64,000 nt of DNA, taken from contig JNLK01000001.1 in NCBI GenBank assembly GCA_000703065.1, forward strand, positions 372,001 through 436,000, in the 5' to 3' direction. The stretch is from Lachnospiraceae bacterium AC2029 (GTDB lineage: Bacteria; Bacillota; Clostridia; Lachnospirales; Lachnospiraceae). A model generated the notes under the pieces. That model did no database searches, was not told the origin of the DNA, and was given only the letters and a program-made list of their open reading frames with translations. Every line of letters begins with the position of its first letter. Position 1 is the first letter of the stretch. The position numbers were made by a program, and so were the translations under genes. Shown piece after piece: positions 8,747 through 16,662 of this stretch.

Positions 8747-8852
8747 TCAGCCAGGGACGGTTCTGATCAAACCAGAACCGTCCCCGATTTGCGGGGACAG
8801 GTGTGAACGAACGGGGACGGTTCTGATTTGATCAGAACCGTCCCCGATTTGC
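8732..8852. repeat. REP-like hairpin repeat block 3
   Basis: Two GGGACGGTTCTG palindromes with the linker CGGGGACAGGTCTG sit between two convergent genes. The first linker overlaps the last codons of the AraC-type gene and provides its TGA stop. The block ends 10 bp from the stop codon of the glucanase gene, the same offset as block 1 relative to the symporter gene. Confidence 0.85.
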
Positions 8853-8862
8853 AGGTACCGAC

Positions 8863-10191
8863 TTAGTTTGCGGCGTCGATCCAGAAGAGTTCCGGGTCGC
8901 TGCCTTCGTCTTTGTACTGTTCGATATTTGCGGAGTTGCTCTTGCTTCCCCAGGAAACATTCAGGCACTTTCCGCTTGCTTTGTTGATGATCTTGTAGGT
9001 GTTGTTCTTTGCGGAAACGAACTTCCACTCCTGGCTTGCGTTGCCGTAGTAATCCCACTGGCAGATATTTGCGCCGTCCCAGGTTGCGTTGTCCTGTACC
9101 GTAAGAACCTTACCGGTTGATCGGTTCTTAATGATGTAGTAGCCGTTCGACTGCTGCTCGATGGACCATCTCTGGTTGTTCGAGCCTTTGTACTGATACT
9201 GCAGAACGTTTGCGCCGTTGTACTGGCGGTTACCCTCTACGTCTACTGCAAGACCGCTGTTGAAGTTGATGATCTTGTAGGTCTTGTTGCGGTCGAAGTA
9301 TGCGCCGGAGCTGCTGCTCTGCGTATTGTTGCTCTGATTGCTGCTCTGATTGTTGTTCCAGCTGTTATTGTTGTTATTCTGATTATTGTTGCTGCTCCAG
9401 CTGTTGTTATTCTGGTTATTGTTCTGATTGCTGCTCTGATTGCTGCTGCCGGAGGTTGCAGACGGGGAATCATAGGATGCCCAGTCATAATATGCAGTCA
9501 GTCCGGTTCTTCCGTTGAAGGGACGTAACCAGTCATCCACGCCCTTGCCGTTCCATGCATTCATCATGATCTTGCCCGGAGTATTCGGGATATCACGGGT
9601 TGCGGTGTAAACTGCCTTGCCATCCACATACCAGGTGATCGCACCCTGCGACCAGTTGAAGCCGTAGGTGTGGAAGGACTGTGAAGCATCGAATCCGAGG
9701 TTGTACAGGTACTCATGATTTGCCACACCGTTGGTGTAGTAGTTGAACTGCACCTTCGTGGTGTCATAGCCCAGGAACTCGATATCGATCTCATCCCACT
9801 TGGTCCCGTCCGAGGGTCCCGTATAGGTGAAAAATGAGGAAACGACGCCGGGATTCTTGATTGGCTTCATACTTACCTGATACAGGCCGTAGCCGAAATA
9901 TTCCTTCGTCCGATATTCTCCTGCGGTATAACCGCTCCAGTCTCTGTCAATCGTTATCGCCATCTGTCCGCCGTTGAACTTGATATTACCCGGCTTCCAT
10001 GTGCAGTCAAACATATCCCCGTTGGACCAGTTGGACTTCTCAAACTTGCCCGTGTCATCGTAGTCAAAATCCATCCCATAATGCGATCCGTTCCATGCGG
10101 ATGCAGCTTCCGTCTCGACCGGTTTCTCTGCGATCAGCCCGCCGATCAGTGCGAGGGCACAAAAAGCAGAAAGTAACCCCTTCTTTTTCAT
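8863..10191 (-). CDS. secreted GH16 beta-glucanase (licheninase type) with ricin-type lectin domain
   Basis: The protein has 442 residues and ATG 10191 follows AGGATGG. A Sec signal peptide occupies residues 1-30. The GH16 jelly-roll domain covers about 32-245, with the catalytic signature DEIDIEFLG (Glu134 nucleophile, Asp136, Glu138 acid/base) typical of bacterial 1,3-1,4-beta-glucanases. Residues about 248-300 are an Asn/Gln/Ser linker with SNQ/NNN repeats. The last 140 residues form a beta-trefoil (RICIN/CBM13-like) carbohydrate-binding domain with repeated QxW motifs (NNQRWSI, ASQEWKF). It should hydrolyse mixed-linkage glucan such as lichenan or cereal beta-glucan outside the cell. No wall-binding repeats are present, so it is probably released. 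Confidence 0.93.
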   Translation of the reverse strand: MKKKGLLSAFCALALIGGLIAEKPVETEAASAWNGSHYGMDFDYDDTGKFEKSNWSNGDMFDCTWKPGNIKFNGGQMAITIDRDWSGYTAGEYRTKEYFGYGLYQVSMKPIKNPGVVSSFFTYTGPSDGTKWDEIDIEFLGYDTTKVQFNYYTNGVANHEYLYNLGFDASQSFHTYGFNWSQGAITWYVDGKAVYTATRDIPNTPGKIMMNAWNGKGVDDWLRPFNGRTGLTAYYDWASYDSPSATSGSSNQSSNQNNNQNNNSWSSNNNQNNNNNSWNNNQSSNQSNNTQSSSSGAYFDRNKTYKIINFNSGLAVDVEGNRQYNGANVLQYQYKGSNNQRWSIEQQSNGYYIIKNRSTGKVLTVQDNATWDGANICQWDYYGNASQEWKFVSAKNNTYKIINKASGKCLNVSWGSKSNSANIEQYKDEGSDPELFWIDAAN

Positions 10192-10488
10192 TTCATTACC
10201 ATCCTTTCGTAATCTGAATACACCCCTTGTTTCTGCAAACCGCTCTGCATGCGCCCCTCCGGACGTGCACTTCCGTCGGGCTTTCTTCCATCATGCCGGG
10301 CAGTTTTCCAAATTACCGGCCAGTAATTATAATACGTGACTAGTTATGATGTAGACATTATAGGATAATAAAAATGGGAATTATATTGTTTTAATTACAT
10401 TATTTTTGTTTTCATTACAAAACGAACAAAATAAGGCGGAAGATTTGTGAATAATCACAATTCTTCCGCAATATTTCGTCTTATATCT
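10192..10488. other. AT-rich intergenic region upstream of the glucanase gene
   Basis: No gene is seen here. The minus strand carries two TATAAT hexamers (near 10330 and 10365) in an AT-rich stretch, at the expected place for the glucanase promoter. One pairs with TCTACA at 18 bp, a weak -35, so I do not call a definite promoter. The leader to the start codon would be about 140 nt. Confidence 0.4.
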
Positions 10489-10782
10489 CCTCTCCGGAAG
10501 GAATCTTCCGGCAGTCGGGGCATTTCCTCTTACCGCGCCTCTCCGGTGGGGCTATTCCGGCGGTTGCTGGTTTTCGTCTTCTGGCCCCTCTCCAGTGGGA
10601 CTATTCCGGCGGTTGCTGGTTTTCGTCTTCTGGCGCCTCTCCGGTGGGACTATTCCGGCGGTTGCTGGTTTTCGTCTTCTGCCTCCTCTCCGGAAGGAAT
10701 CTTCCGGCAGTCGTAGCATTTCCTCCTACGGCTCCTCCCCGGAAGGAATCTTCCGGTAGTTATATGATTTCGTCCGGTCCTT
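10489..10782. repeat. 49-bp tandem array running into a gene end
   Basis: Six units begin at 10489, 10538, 10587, 10636, 10685 and 10734, each 49 bp apart and opening with CCTCTCCGG or CCTCCCCGG. Units 1, 5 and 6 (type A) continue GGAAGGAATCTTCCGG; units 2-4 (type B) continue with TGGG(A/G)CTATTCCGG and end TTTTCGTCTTCTGG. Unit 6 lies inside the end of the phosphoesterase gene and encodes its last residues (RKIPSGEEP) and unit 5 carries its stop codon. The CCGGAAG/CTTCCGG arms could form short hairpins, so the array may also act as a terminator. Confidence 0.9.
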
Positions 10783-12189
10783 CGAGTCGGCTCCGATCCG
10801 GCGCATGACAACCGCTCCCGTCTTTGTGTTCACACTGACCACGGTTACGGCCTGCTCGGACAGTTCATGCCAGACTCTCCCCTGCGACAGATCCAGATAG
10901 TCATTCAGTAAAATGGTCTGATAGAACTTTCCGTTCACCACACTCGTACGATCGAGATGTTCATGTCCGCAGAAATATCCAACGATCTTGCCGTTGGTTT
11001 TGGACAGAGCCGATGCGATCCGGTCCGCCTTGGAGGAGGTATATGGCAGATTCAGGGAGGAATCGATATCGGTATGCCCCAGCACCACCAGATTCCAATC
11101 ATTCCCCGGAAGTACCACGGCCTCATTCCGGATCCAGTTCAGCTCCTCATTTGTCATGGCGTACTGATCCAGCGACACATTGTTCGTATTCAGGACCAGG
11201 TACCTCAGCTTCTTCGCTCTGTCATCAAAGTAATAGTAATAATCCTTCGGATTTCCCTTCAGTCCCGTCCCCATGGATTGAACCTTGTCCTTCATGAACA
11301 TGTCATAGATCACACTGATCCTGCCGGTATCATATTCATTCTTCACGGTCCGCTCATGGTTCCCAAGAGTGACAAACACCTGATCCCGGTTCTGCGTAAG
11401 CTCCCTGAAGTACCGCTTCACTTCCACTCCCGTTCCGTACAAGCGCGCCGAATAATCTCCGATCATGAAGCACCGCTCCGTCTTCGAATGATCCAGCAGG
11501 AAATTCACGACTCCCTGGGAGCACTGGCAATTCCAGCCACCATGCGTATCTGTAACAATCACAAATGACGTCCAGTCCTCTCCCTGTTCCTCCAGGGCTG
11601 CAGTCGTCTTATAGAGAGGATCCCTGTAATACTCCGGAAGCCCATACATGTTCTCGACCGAGGTGGTCATGATCCCGTCCGACCGGAAATAAAAGTCGAT
11701 CCCGTCGATCCGGTACCAGTGTTTCTTCGCCGTCCAGCCCGAGGTATCGCTGTACATCCATTTTCGTCCCTTCAGTTTCCAGGAGGCACGCGGCTTGTAG
11801 GTCCACTGTCCGTTGGCTGATAGCCAGTAGCCGTCCCGATACTCCGAGGAAACCATACTCAGATCCTTGTCAAAAAAATACAATTTTCCGGAGATCCACC
11901 GCCATCCGGAGTGAACCGCATATCCCTTCCGGTCGAAATAATACCATTTTCCTGAGAACTTCTTCCACTGGCTCTTCGCATACCACTTGGAATTCCCGTA
12001 CCACCACTCATTGTTAGATTTATGCCAGGCATAGGGCTCCGTGTCCGCCTCGGCCGTTCCGTTGGATACAAGCAGCGACATTCCGACTGCCAGAAGAAGC
12101 AGGATCAAGGGACGAAGGACACGACATATAAACCAGCGACGCTTTCCCCGCTCCTCTATCTGATGTCGATCTCCAAGCTTTCTTCTCAC
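10726..12189 (-). CDS. cell-wall-anchored metallophosphoesterase
   Basis: GTG 12189 overlaps the TGA stop of the upstream peptidase gene (GTGA), so translation is probably coupled. The protein has 487 residues. A basic N-terminus and a hydrophobic segment (about 23-42) form a signal peptide or anchor. Residues about 52-175 carry five aromatic wall-binding repeats (EWWYGNSKWYAKSQW, GKWYYFDRKGY, WMYSDTSGWTAK). The calcineurin-like phosphoesterase domain covers about 205-470, with metal-ligand motifs DTHG (Asp214, His216), GDYS (Asp245), GNHE (Asn277, His278), GHTD and GHEH. The substrate is unknown; extracellular phosphodiesters or nucleotides are likely. Having the wall-binding module at the N-terminus is the reverse of the neighbouring peptidases. 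The C-terminus is built from the 49-bp repeat. Confidence 0.9.
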   Translation of the reverse strand: MRRKLGDRHQIEERGKRRWFICRVLRPLILLLLAVGMSLLVSNGTAEADTEPYAWHKSNNEWWYGNSKWYAKSQWKKFSGKWYYFDRKGYAVHSGWRWISGKLYFFDKDLSMVSSEYRDGYWLSANGQWTYKPRASWKLKGRKWMYSDTSGWTAKKHWYRIDGIDFYFRSDGIMTTSVENMYGLPEYYRDPLYKTTAALEEQGEDWTSFVIVTDTHGGWNCQCSQGVVNFLLDHSKTERCFMIGDYSARLYGTGVEVKRYFRELTQNRDQVFVTLGNHERTVKNEYDTGRISVIYDMFMKDKVQSMGTGLKGNPKDYYYYFDDRAKKLRYLVLNTNNVSLDQYAMTNEELNWIRNEAVVLPGNDWNLVVLGHTDIDSSLNLPYTSSKADRIASALSKTNGKIVGYFCGHEHLDRTSVVNGKFYQTILLNDYLDLSQGRVWHELSEQAVTVVSVNTKTGAVVMRRIGADSKDRTKSYNYRKIPSGEEP

Positions 12190-14696
12190 TTAATAAACTC
12201 TCCGTCATTACTAAAGGTGTAGGTCTTTCCGTCGATCTCCTGGGTTCCGGTTACGATGTAGCCTGAAGCATTGAAGTAGTACCAATGACTGTCGATCTTC
12301 ATCCACTGCTTCTTCGCATACCATCCGGAGGTATCACCATACCACCAGCCGTTCTTATCCCGCTTCCAGGAGCCCTTCGGTTCGTAGGTCCAGGTTCCGT
12401 TCCTGTTCAGCCAGTATCCGCGGATCCACTCATTTGCGGCCATAATACCGCTCGGCTTAAGGTAATACCAGTCATTTCCGACCTTCTTCCAGCCTGTAGC
12501 CATGGCGCCCGACGGCATCAGGTAATACCAGCTGTTCTTATACTTTACCCATCCGGTCTTCATCACGCCGGTGGTCTCATCCATGTAGTACCACTTTTTC
12601 TCGTATTCGAGCCAGCCGGTCACCTTGGTTCCGTCTTCCGCGTAGTAAACCCACGTTCCGTCTTCCTGCTTCTGCCATCCCACCGGCACTTCACCAACCA
12701 CGGTGAAATCCGCCGCTGAGAGATCTGCCTTCGGGGTTTTTGTGGATATCTTGCTGTTGTAGAGAACCGCCTCATTTCCGGCTTTGTCCTTCGCGGTGAT
12801 CCGCTTCACGTACCACGCACCTGTCGACGTAGCGTCCGTAACCTCGAACGTTCCTACCCACAGATTCGGATCTTCCTCGCTCGCACTGAGATCCAGGATA
12901 CGAACCTCATCCGCACCCTCAGCCTCATACTCAACGGATACCGAATCCATAGCCAGCTCATCCGTTACCTGAACAGAGACGCCTACTTCACTTCCGAAGT
13001 ATACATCACTGCCGGACTCCAGGTCGGTCTTCAGAGAATCCCCGGCGATCTTCGGAGCCGTTTTATCCTCATAGTCATTGGCAAATGCTTTGATCCGGAA
13101 GCATGCATCGTAATCCGCCATATCCTTCCATTTACCGGAGGTTGCGGGGCAGAAGAAGCTCTGGCCCTCATCGATCCTTGCCTGGAAACCCCTGCTGTCT
13201 TCAATCTTGGTCAATTCCGTACCGAAGGCCGTAAAATCCGGGAACCGGAAGACCACCGAATAGCTTTCACCCGGCGCAACCACTGTCTTGAAGTCCAGCT
13301 CGGCGGTCTTGCAGCCAACCGTCGTTGAAGAGATCCTCGTGGTTCCTGCGCAGGTTCCGCTCTCCGGATCCGCAGGATCCGTAAGTCCCGTATAAACAGA
13401 CACATCATAATACGTCTGTCCGTTATTAAATGTGGTATATCCAACAGCACCGACCTCGATAGGGTGACCTGTGGTATTCGTGAATACATTTGCCGCACGT
13501 GTCCCCGGCGTGGTGTAATAATCTCTATATCCGCCGGCTTTATTCCTGTCCGAACTGTCCGCAAGTCCCGCGGTTCCGTCATAATGGAAGTTGTACTTAT
13601 AGGTGTCCGTCGGCTGCATGTCAAATGCTATGGTATAGTTTTTACCGTGCAGTTCCGCGCTTTCATAGGAAATGTAGAAACAGCCCTTTTCATTTGCATC
13701 TATGCCCCAGCTGTTCTGAACGATCAAAGCACCGTTCTCCTTCGGCATCACCGTCTTCGTATCCCCTGTTTTGGAATCCGTAACCTCATGAGCAAAGTTC
13801 TCCTTCGGATACGTATCATCCCAGCCGATCACGGTAACCGCATGATTCAGACCGGTATCATTTTTATAGTTATAGTAGGACCGCCCTGCAACGTACGGTT
13901 CCCCTGTCTCCGGATCGATCTCATCCGGATTGGTATAATTCTTGGAATATGCGATCGCGATCGATACCGCTCCATGCTGCATCACAAGATTCTTTATGAT
14001 ATCCTTGGTTCCACGCATGTATGCGATACTCTCCTGCAGCACAAGTGCATCCTTGTACGCTATGTCCGCAGAGTAGGGATTGATCGATCCGTCCCATTCA
14101 TAATCAACGATATGATCAAATACCTTCTGGATGGGCGCAGTCTCCTCCGATGCCAGTCCGGACCAGCCTGCCAGATGCTGCATTCCAAAGAGCCCATTTC
14201 CGCCCAGGGTCGCCCAGTGCCCCGTCGGATCCACCAGATTCATGTCTCCCTCCGTATTCCCGAGAGGATCCACCACATGAAAATAGTAGAACTGTGCCAA
14301 ATGTCCCGGCGAAAGTTCCTCCGCCGTGGCAACCTTTCCCGTGGTCTCATACAGTTCCTTTGCATAGGAATACTCGCTGGCCGTGGTTGTGGAGAAGGCC
14401 CAGCAAAGACCGCTCTGCTTCTGGTCCTTGACCTTGATGCCCTCCGCCCAGGGCTGCGTATCCGAACGATATTTCTTCTTAAGTTTCTTCGCTGCCTTCA
14501 GCGTCGGAACCGTAGTATCCGACTGTTGCACCTCGTAGAATTCCTTCTCAACCGGAATGAATCCTCCCACGTATTCCTCCGGCTCCGTTCCGCTTTCCTC
14601 CGCGGAAACCACCCCCATATTCATACCGAGCATGGCAATCGCCATACCGGCAATGACCGGGAGACCGTATAGTTTCTTTCTGAAGCTTTTCCTCAT
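12186..14696 (-). CDS. second secreted C1-family cysteine peptidase with cell-wall-binding repeats
   Basis: ATG 14696 has AAGGAGATATCGT directly upstream and begins a standard signal peptide (MRKSFRKKLYGLPVIAG...VVSAEE); ATGs further upstream lack a ribosome site. The protein has 836 residues. The papain-like domain covers about 75-385, with Cys98 (KQSGLCWAFST), His285 (GLNHAVTVIGWDD) and Asn328 (IVQNSWGID). A lectin-like beta domain follows (about 390-560), then an Ig-like domain (about 565-670) and about seven wall-binding repeats from residue 680 (GTWVYYAEDG, NSWYYLMPSG, GWWYGDTSGWYAK). It is co-transcribed with the overlapping phosphoesterase gene. The upstream promoter holds a perfect LexA box, which is unusual for a surface peptidase. 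It resembles the gene at 4275-7445 in layout but is clearly diverged. Confidence 0.92.
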   Translation of the reverse strand: MRKSFRKKLYGLPVIAGMAIAMLGMNMGVVSAEESGTEPEEYVGGFIPVEKEFYEVQQSDTTVPTLKAAKKLKKKYRSDTQPWAEGIKVKDQKQSGLCWAFSTTTASEYSYAKELYETTGKVATAEELSPGHLAQFYYFHVVDPLGNTEGDMNLVDPTGHWATLGGNGLFGMQHLAGWSGLASEETAPIQKVFDHIVDYEWDGSINPYSADIAYKDALVLQESIAYMRGTKDIIKNLVMQHGAVSIAIAYSKNYTNPDEIDPETGEPYVAGRSYYNYKNDTGLNHAVTVIGWDDTYPKENFAHEVTDSKTGDTKTVMPKENGALIVQNSWGIDANEKGCFYISYESAELHGKNYTIAFDMQPTDTYKYNFHYDGTAGLADSSDRNKAGGYRDYYTTPGTRAANVFTNTTGHPIEVGAVGYTTFNNGQTYYDVSVYTGLTDPADPESGTCAGTTRISSTTVGCKTAELDFKTVVAPGESYSVVFRFPDFTAFGTELTKIEDSRGFQARIDEGQSFFCPATSGKWKDMADYDACFRIKAFANDYEDKTAPKIAGDSLKTDLESGSDVYFGSEVGVSVQVTDELAMDSVSVEYEAEGADEVRILDLSASEEDPNLWVGTFEVTDATSTGAWYVKRITAKDKAGNEAVLYNSKISTKTPKADLSAADFTVVGEVPVGWQKQEDGTWVYYAEDGTKVTGWLEYEKKWYYMDETTGVMKTGWVKYKNSWYYLMPSGAMATGWKKVGNDWYYLKPSGIMAANEWIRGYWLNRNGTWTYEPKGSWKRDKNGWWYGDTSGWYAKKQWMKIDSHWYYFNASGYIVTGTQEIDGKTYTFSNDGEFIK

Positions 14697-14774
14697 ACGA
14701 TATCTCCTTCTCACCTGATTTTCAAAATTCATGTGTAACCGCATACCCCACACTTCAGGAAACTATGTGACTCC

Positions 14775-14803
14775 ATTATATCGAACATCCGTTCGATTGT
14801 CAA
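14775..14803 (-). promoter_or_regulatory. consensus sigma-A promoter with LexA (SOS) box in the spacer
   Basis: On the minus strand TTGACA (14803-14798) and TATAAT (14780-14775) are separated by 17 bp. The spacer contains CGAACGGATGTTCG (14795-14782), which fits every position of the Bacillus-type LexA/DinR consensus CGAACRNRYGTTYG. A repressor bound there would cover both hexamers. The predicted start near 14768 leaves a leader of about 72 nt before the peptidase ATG at 14696. The sequence matches are direct observation; SOS control is the inference. Confidence 0.85.
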
Positions 14804-14938
14804 CCCTGAATTGCAGGATCCATCCGATATAATTATACCAATTTCCGGCCGAAAACTCACCCCTTTTTTACTTATCAGACCATCATATTTTATTTTTTCA
14901 TGAAAATGAAGCAGCGCCTCCACCGCCGGTCCATATCC

Positions 14939-15445
14939 TCATTCTTCTTCAATTATGTCAACCAGACGATCATCCAATGCCTGAACTAACTTTTCATACT
15001 CTTCCCTCGTTAAGTCCTTAATTTTAAGAAAACAAATCCTTCCATCTTTGGAATAACCGCAATCCATTTTTTTATCTTCGCAAATCAATGCTACCGGTTC
15101 ATCGCTGAATTTAAATCCAAATTCCTTTTCGTTAAAATAGAATTTAAAATCACTTTCGAAATATTTGACTTTTCCCTCGTCATCCTTTTCCTGTATGACA
15201 ACCGCATCATATATATATTCTGCATCTTCCGCAAATTCGATTTTCATATCACCTTTGATTGCTCCGGTTTGGAGGGATATTAGTGAAAATGATTGAATCG
15301 TACCATCATCATAAGTTGTTATTTCCAAAATATCGCCCGCATAATTTCCAAACTTTACAATTTCCTGCCAAAACCCTGCAGGCATTTCTGAATAATGTAT
15401 TATTGTTTCATACTCATCAATCCTTAATATCACATGTCTTTCCAT
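14939..15445 (-). CDS. small acidic cytoplasmic protein, function unknown
   Basis: The protein has 168 residues and ATG 15445 follows GGAGGAAGATGG. There is no signal peptide or membrane segment. It is strongly acidic (DDGT, EFAEDAEY, EKDDEGK, ending DIIEEE) and beta-rich, with a helical C-terminus (LTREEYEKLVQALDDRL). The composition resembles small cytosolic immunity proteins of polymorphic toxin systems, but no toxin gene is adjacent and I recognise no family. Its codon use is more AT-rich than the neighbouring secreted-protein genes, a possible sign of transfer. It lies downstream of the solute-binding lipoprotein gene and is separated from it by a strong hairpin. Confidence 0.7.
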   Translation of the reverse strand: MERHVILRIDEYETIIHYSEMPAGFWQEIVKFGNYAGDILEITTYDDGTIQSFSLISLQTGAIKGDMKIEFAEDAEYIYDAVVIQEKDDEGKVKYFESDFKFYFNEKEFGFKFSDEPVALICEDKKMDCGYSKDGRICFLKIKDLTREEYEKLVQALDDRLVDIIEEE

Positions 15446-15481
15446 CCATCTTCCTCCCCTCCGAAACCGATAATATCAAGT

Positions 15482-15511
15482 CCGGCGGCATGGTCTCATC
15501 CATGCCGCCGG
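15482..15511. terminator. 12-bp perfect stem-loop between two minus-strand genes
   Basis: CCGGCGGCATGG (15482-15493) pairs perfectly with CCATGCCGCCGG (15500-15511) around the loop TCTCAT. It begins about 50 nt after the stop codon of the solute-binding lipoprotein gene. No T-run follows on either strand, so it may be a weak terminator, a 3'-end stabiliser or an RNA-processing site rather than a classical intrinsic terminator. Confidence 0.6.
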
Positions 15512-15562
15512 CCCTTACCTTTAAGCCTCTTCCAGAGCCTCTCCCAAAGCCCTGCTGACTCT

Positions 15563-16627
15563 TTACTGCAGCTCCTCCTGGAACTTCTTCCGAATCTCAT
15601 CTCTCTGCTTATAACACTTGTTATAATCCACGGGAATGTTCTTCTTCAGCAGATCGCTCAGATTGCCGGAATCATACGGATGCTCCTCCATATCGGTACG
15701 AACGCCGTACATCCAGCCCTTAATGATCAACTTCTGGCCGGCAGGGGAAAGGAAAAATTCCTGCACTGCCTCAGCGGCCTTGATGTTCTTGTTGGCGCTG
15801 TACTGCTCGTCCACGATCATGATCGGGGACGGAACGAGAACGGAACCGTCCTCCGGATAGATCACCTCCAGGGAGGAATTCTCCTCTTCGCGCTTCTTTA
15901 AAATGGACTCCTCCAGGATCATTGCGGAGCGGATCTCGCCGGTCTCCAGCTTTGCCACCGCATTTGATCCGGATTCCAGGGTTACATTCTGGTCGCCCAG
16001 TGCCTTCAGATAAGCGTCTCCGTACTTGTCCATCAGACCCACCATCGCACAGTAGGAGGAACCCGAGGTCAGGGGATCGCTCATGGAAAGATCTCCCTTG
16101 AACTGCGCATCCTCGGCAAATGCCTTCATGGACTGGGGAACCTGGTCCTTACTGTACTTCTCCGGGTTGTACGCCAGAACCATATTCAGCGACCGAACCG
16201 GGTACCAGTAGCCGTCCTTATCATATTCAAAAGCAAGCTTGTCGGCATCCGCGAACTTGTGGGGATGCAGCATTCCCTCCTCCTTCAGCTCCAGTGCATA
16301 GGACTGCTCTGCAACCATCAGGATGTCGCAGCCCAGCTTGCCGGAGGTCTTCTCTGCTGCCACCTTGGACTGCAGAGTCCCGGTACCGCCCTGGAAGAAC
16401 TCCACCTTCAGGTTCGGGAATTCCTTCTTCAGCTCCACCTTCATATTGTCAATGATGTCGTTGTACATGGAAGTATAGATCATGATACTTCCCGTGATGT
16501 CCTCATTGCCGCCGGAACCCTCGGATCCCCCGCCGGTTTCCTCATTTCCGCATGCAGCCATGCTAAATGACATCGTCAGCGCCGTAATTACGGCAAGTCC
16601 CTTTTTCAACCATTTCGTCAAATGCAT
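15563..16627 (-). CDS. ABC transporter solute-binding lipoprotein, ferric-iron type
   Basis: The protein has 354 residues and ATG 16627 follows AGGAGGAAAGAACG. The signal peptide ends in the lipobox SMAAC, and a Gly/Ser/Glu linker follows. The mature part starts SIMIYTSMYNDIIDNM, the classic opening of FbpA/AfuA-type periplasmic-binding folds, and contains VEFFQGGTGTLQSKVAAE, VLAYNPEKYSKDQVP and the C-terminal VQEFFLSPAGQKLI typical of the family. It should capture iron complexes or another anion (phosphonate, thiamine-like) for import. No permease or ATPase gene is adjacent, so its transporter must be encoded elsewhere, or it may have a sensory role. It lies 35 bp downstream of the end of the polysaccharide operon and may be read from it in part. 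Confidence 0.88.
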   Translation of the reverse strand: MHLTKWLKKGLAVITALTMSFSMAACGNEETGGGSEGSGGNEDITGSIMIYTSMYNDIIDNMKVELKKEFPNLKVEFFQGGTGTLQSKVAAEKTSGKLGCDILMVAEQSYALELKEEGMLHPHKFADADKLAFEYDKDGYWYPVRSLNMVLAYNPEKYSKDQVPQSMKAFAEDAQFKGDLSMSDPLTSGSSYCAMVGLMDKYGDAYLKALGDQNVTLESGSNAVAKLETGEIRSAMILEESILKKREEENSSLEVIYPEDGSVLVPSPIMIVDEQYSANKNIKAAEAVQEFFLSPAGQKLIIKGWMYGVRTDMEEHPYDSGNLSDLLKKNIPVDYNKCYKQRDEIRKKFQEELQ

Positions 16628-16662
16628 CGTTCTTTCCTCCTATAATTTGCGCCTCACCATAT

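Noticed and set aside
10489-10782. CRISPR-like array
   Set aside because: Units of 49 bp vary internally in a two-type pattern and contain no unique spacers.
13464-14672. 402-residue open frame on the plus strand
   Set aside because: Antisense to the second peptidase gene, with no recognisable features.
14729-14923. 64-residue open frame on the minus strand
   Set aside because: It overlaps the LexA-box promoter region and lacks a ribosome site and coding character.
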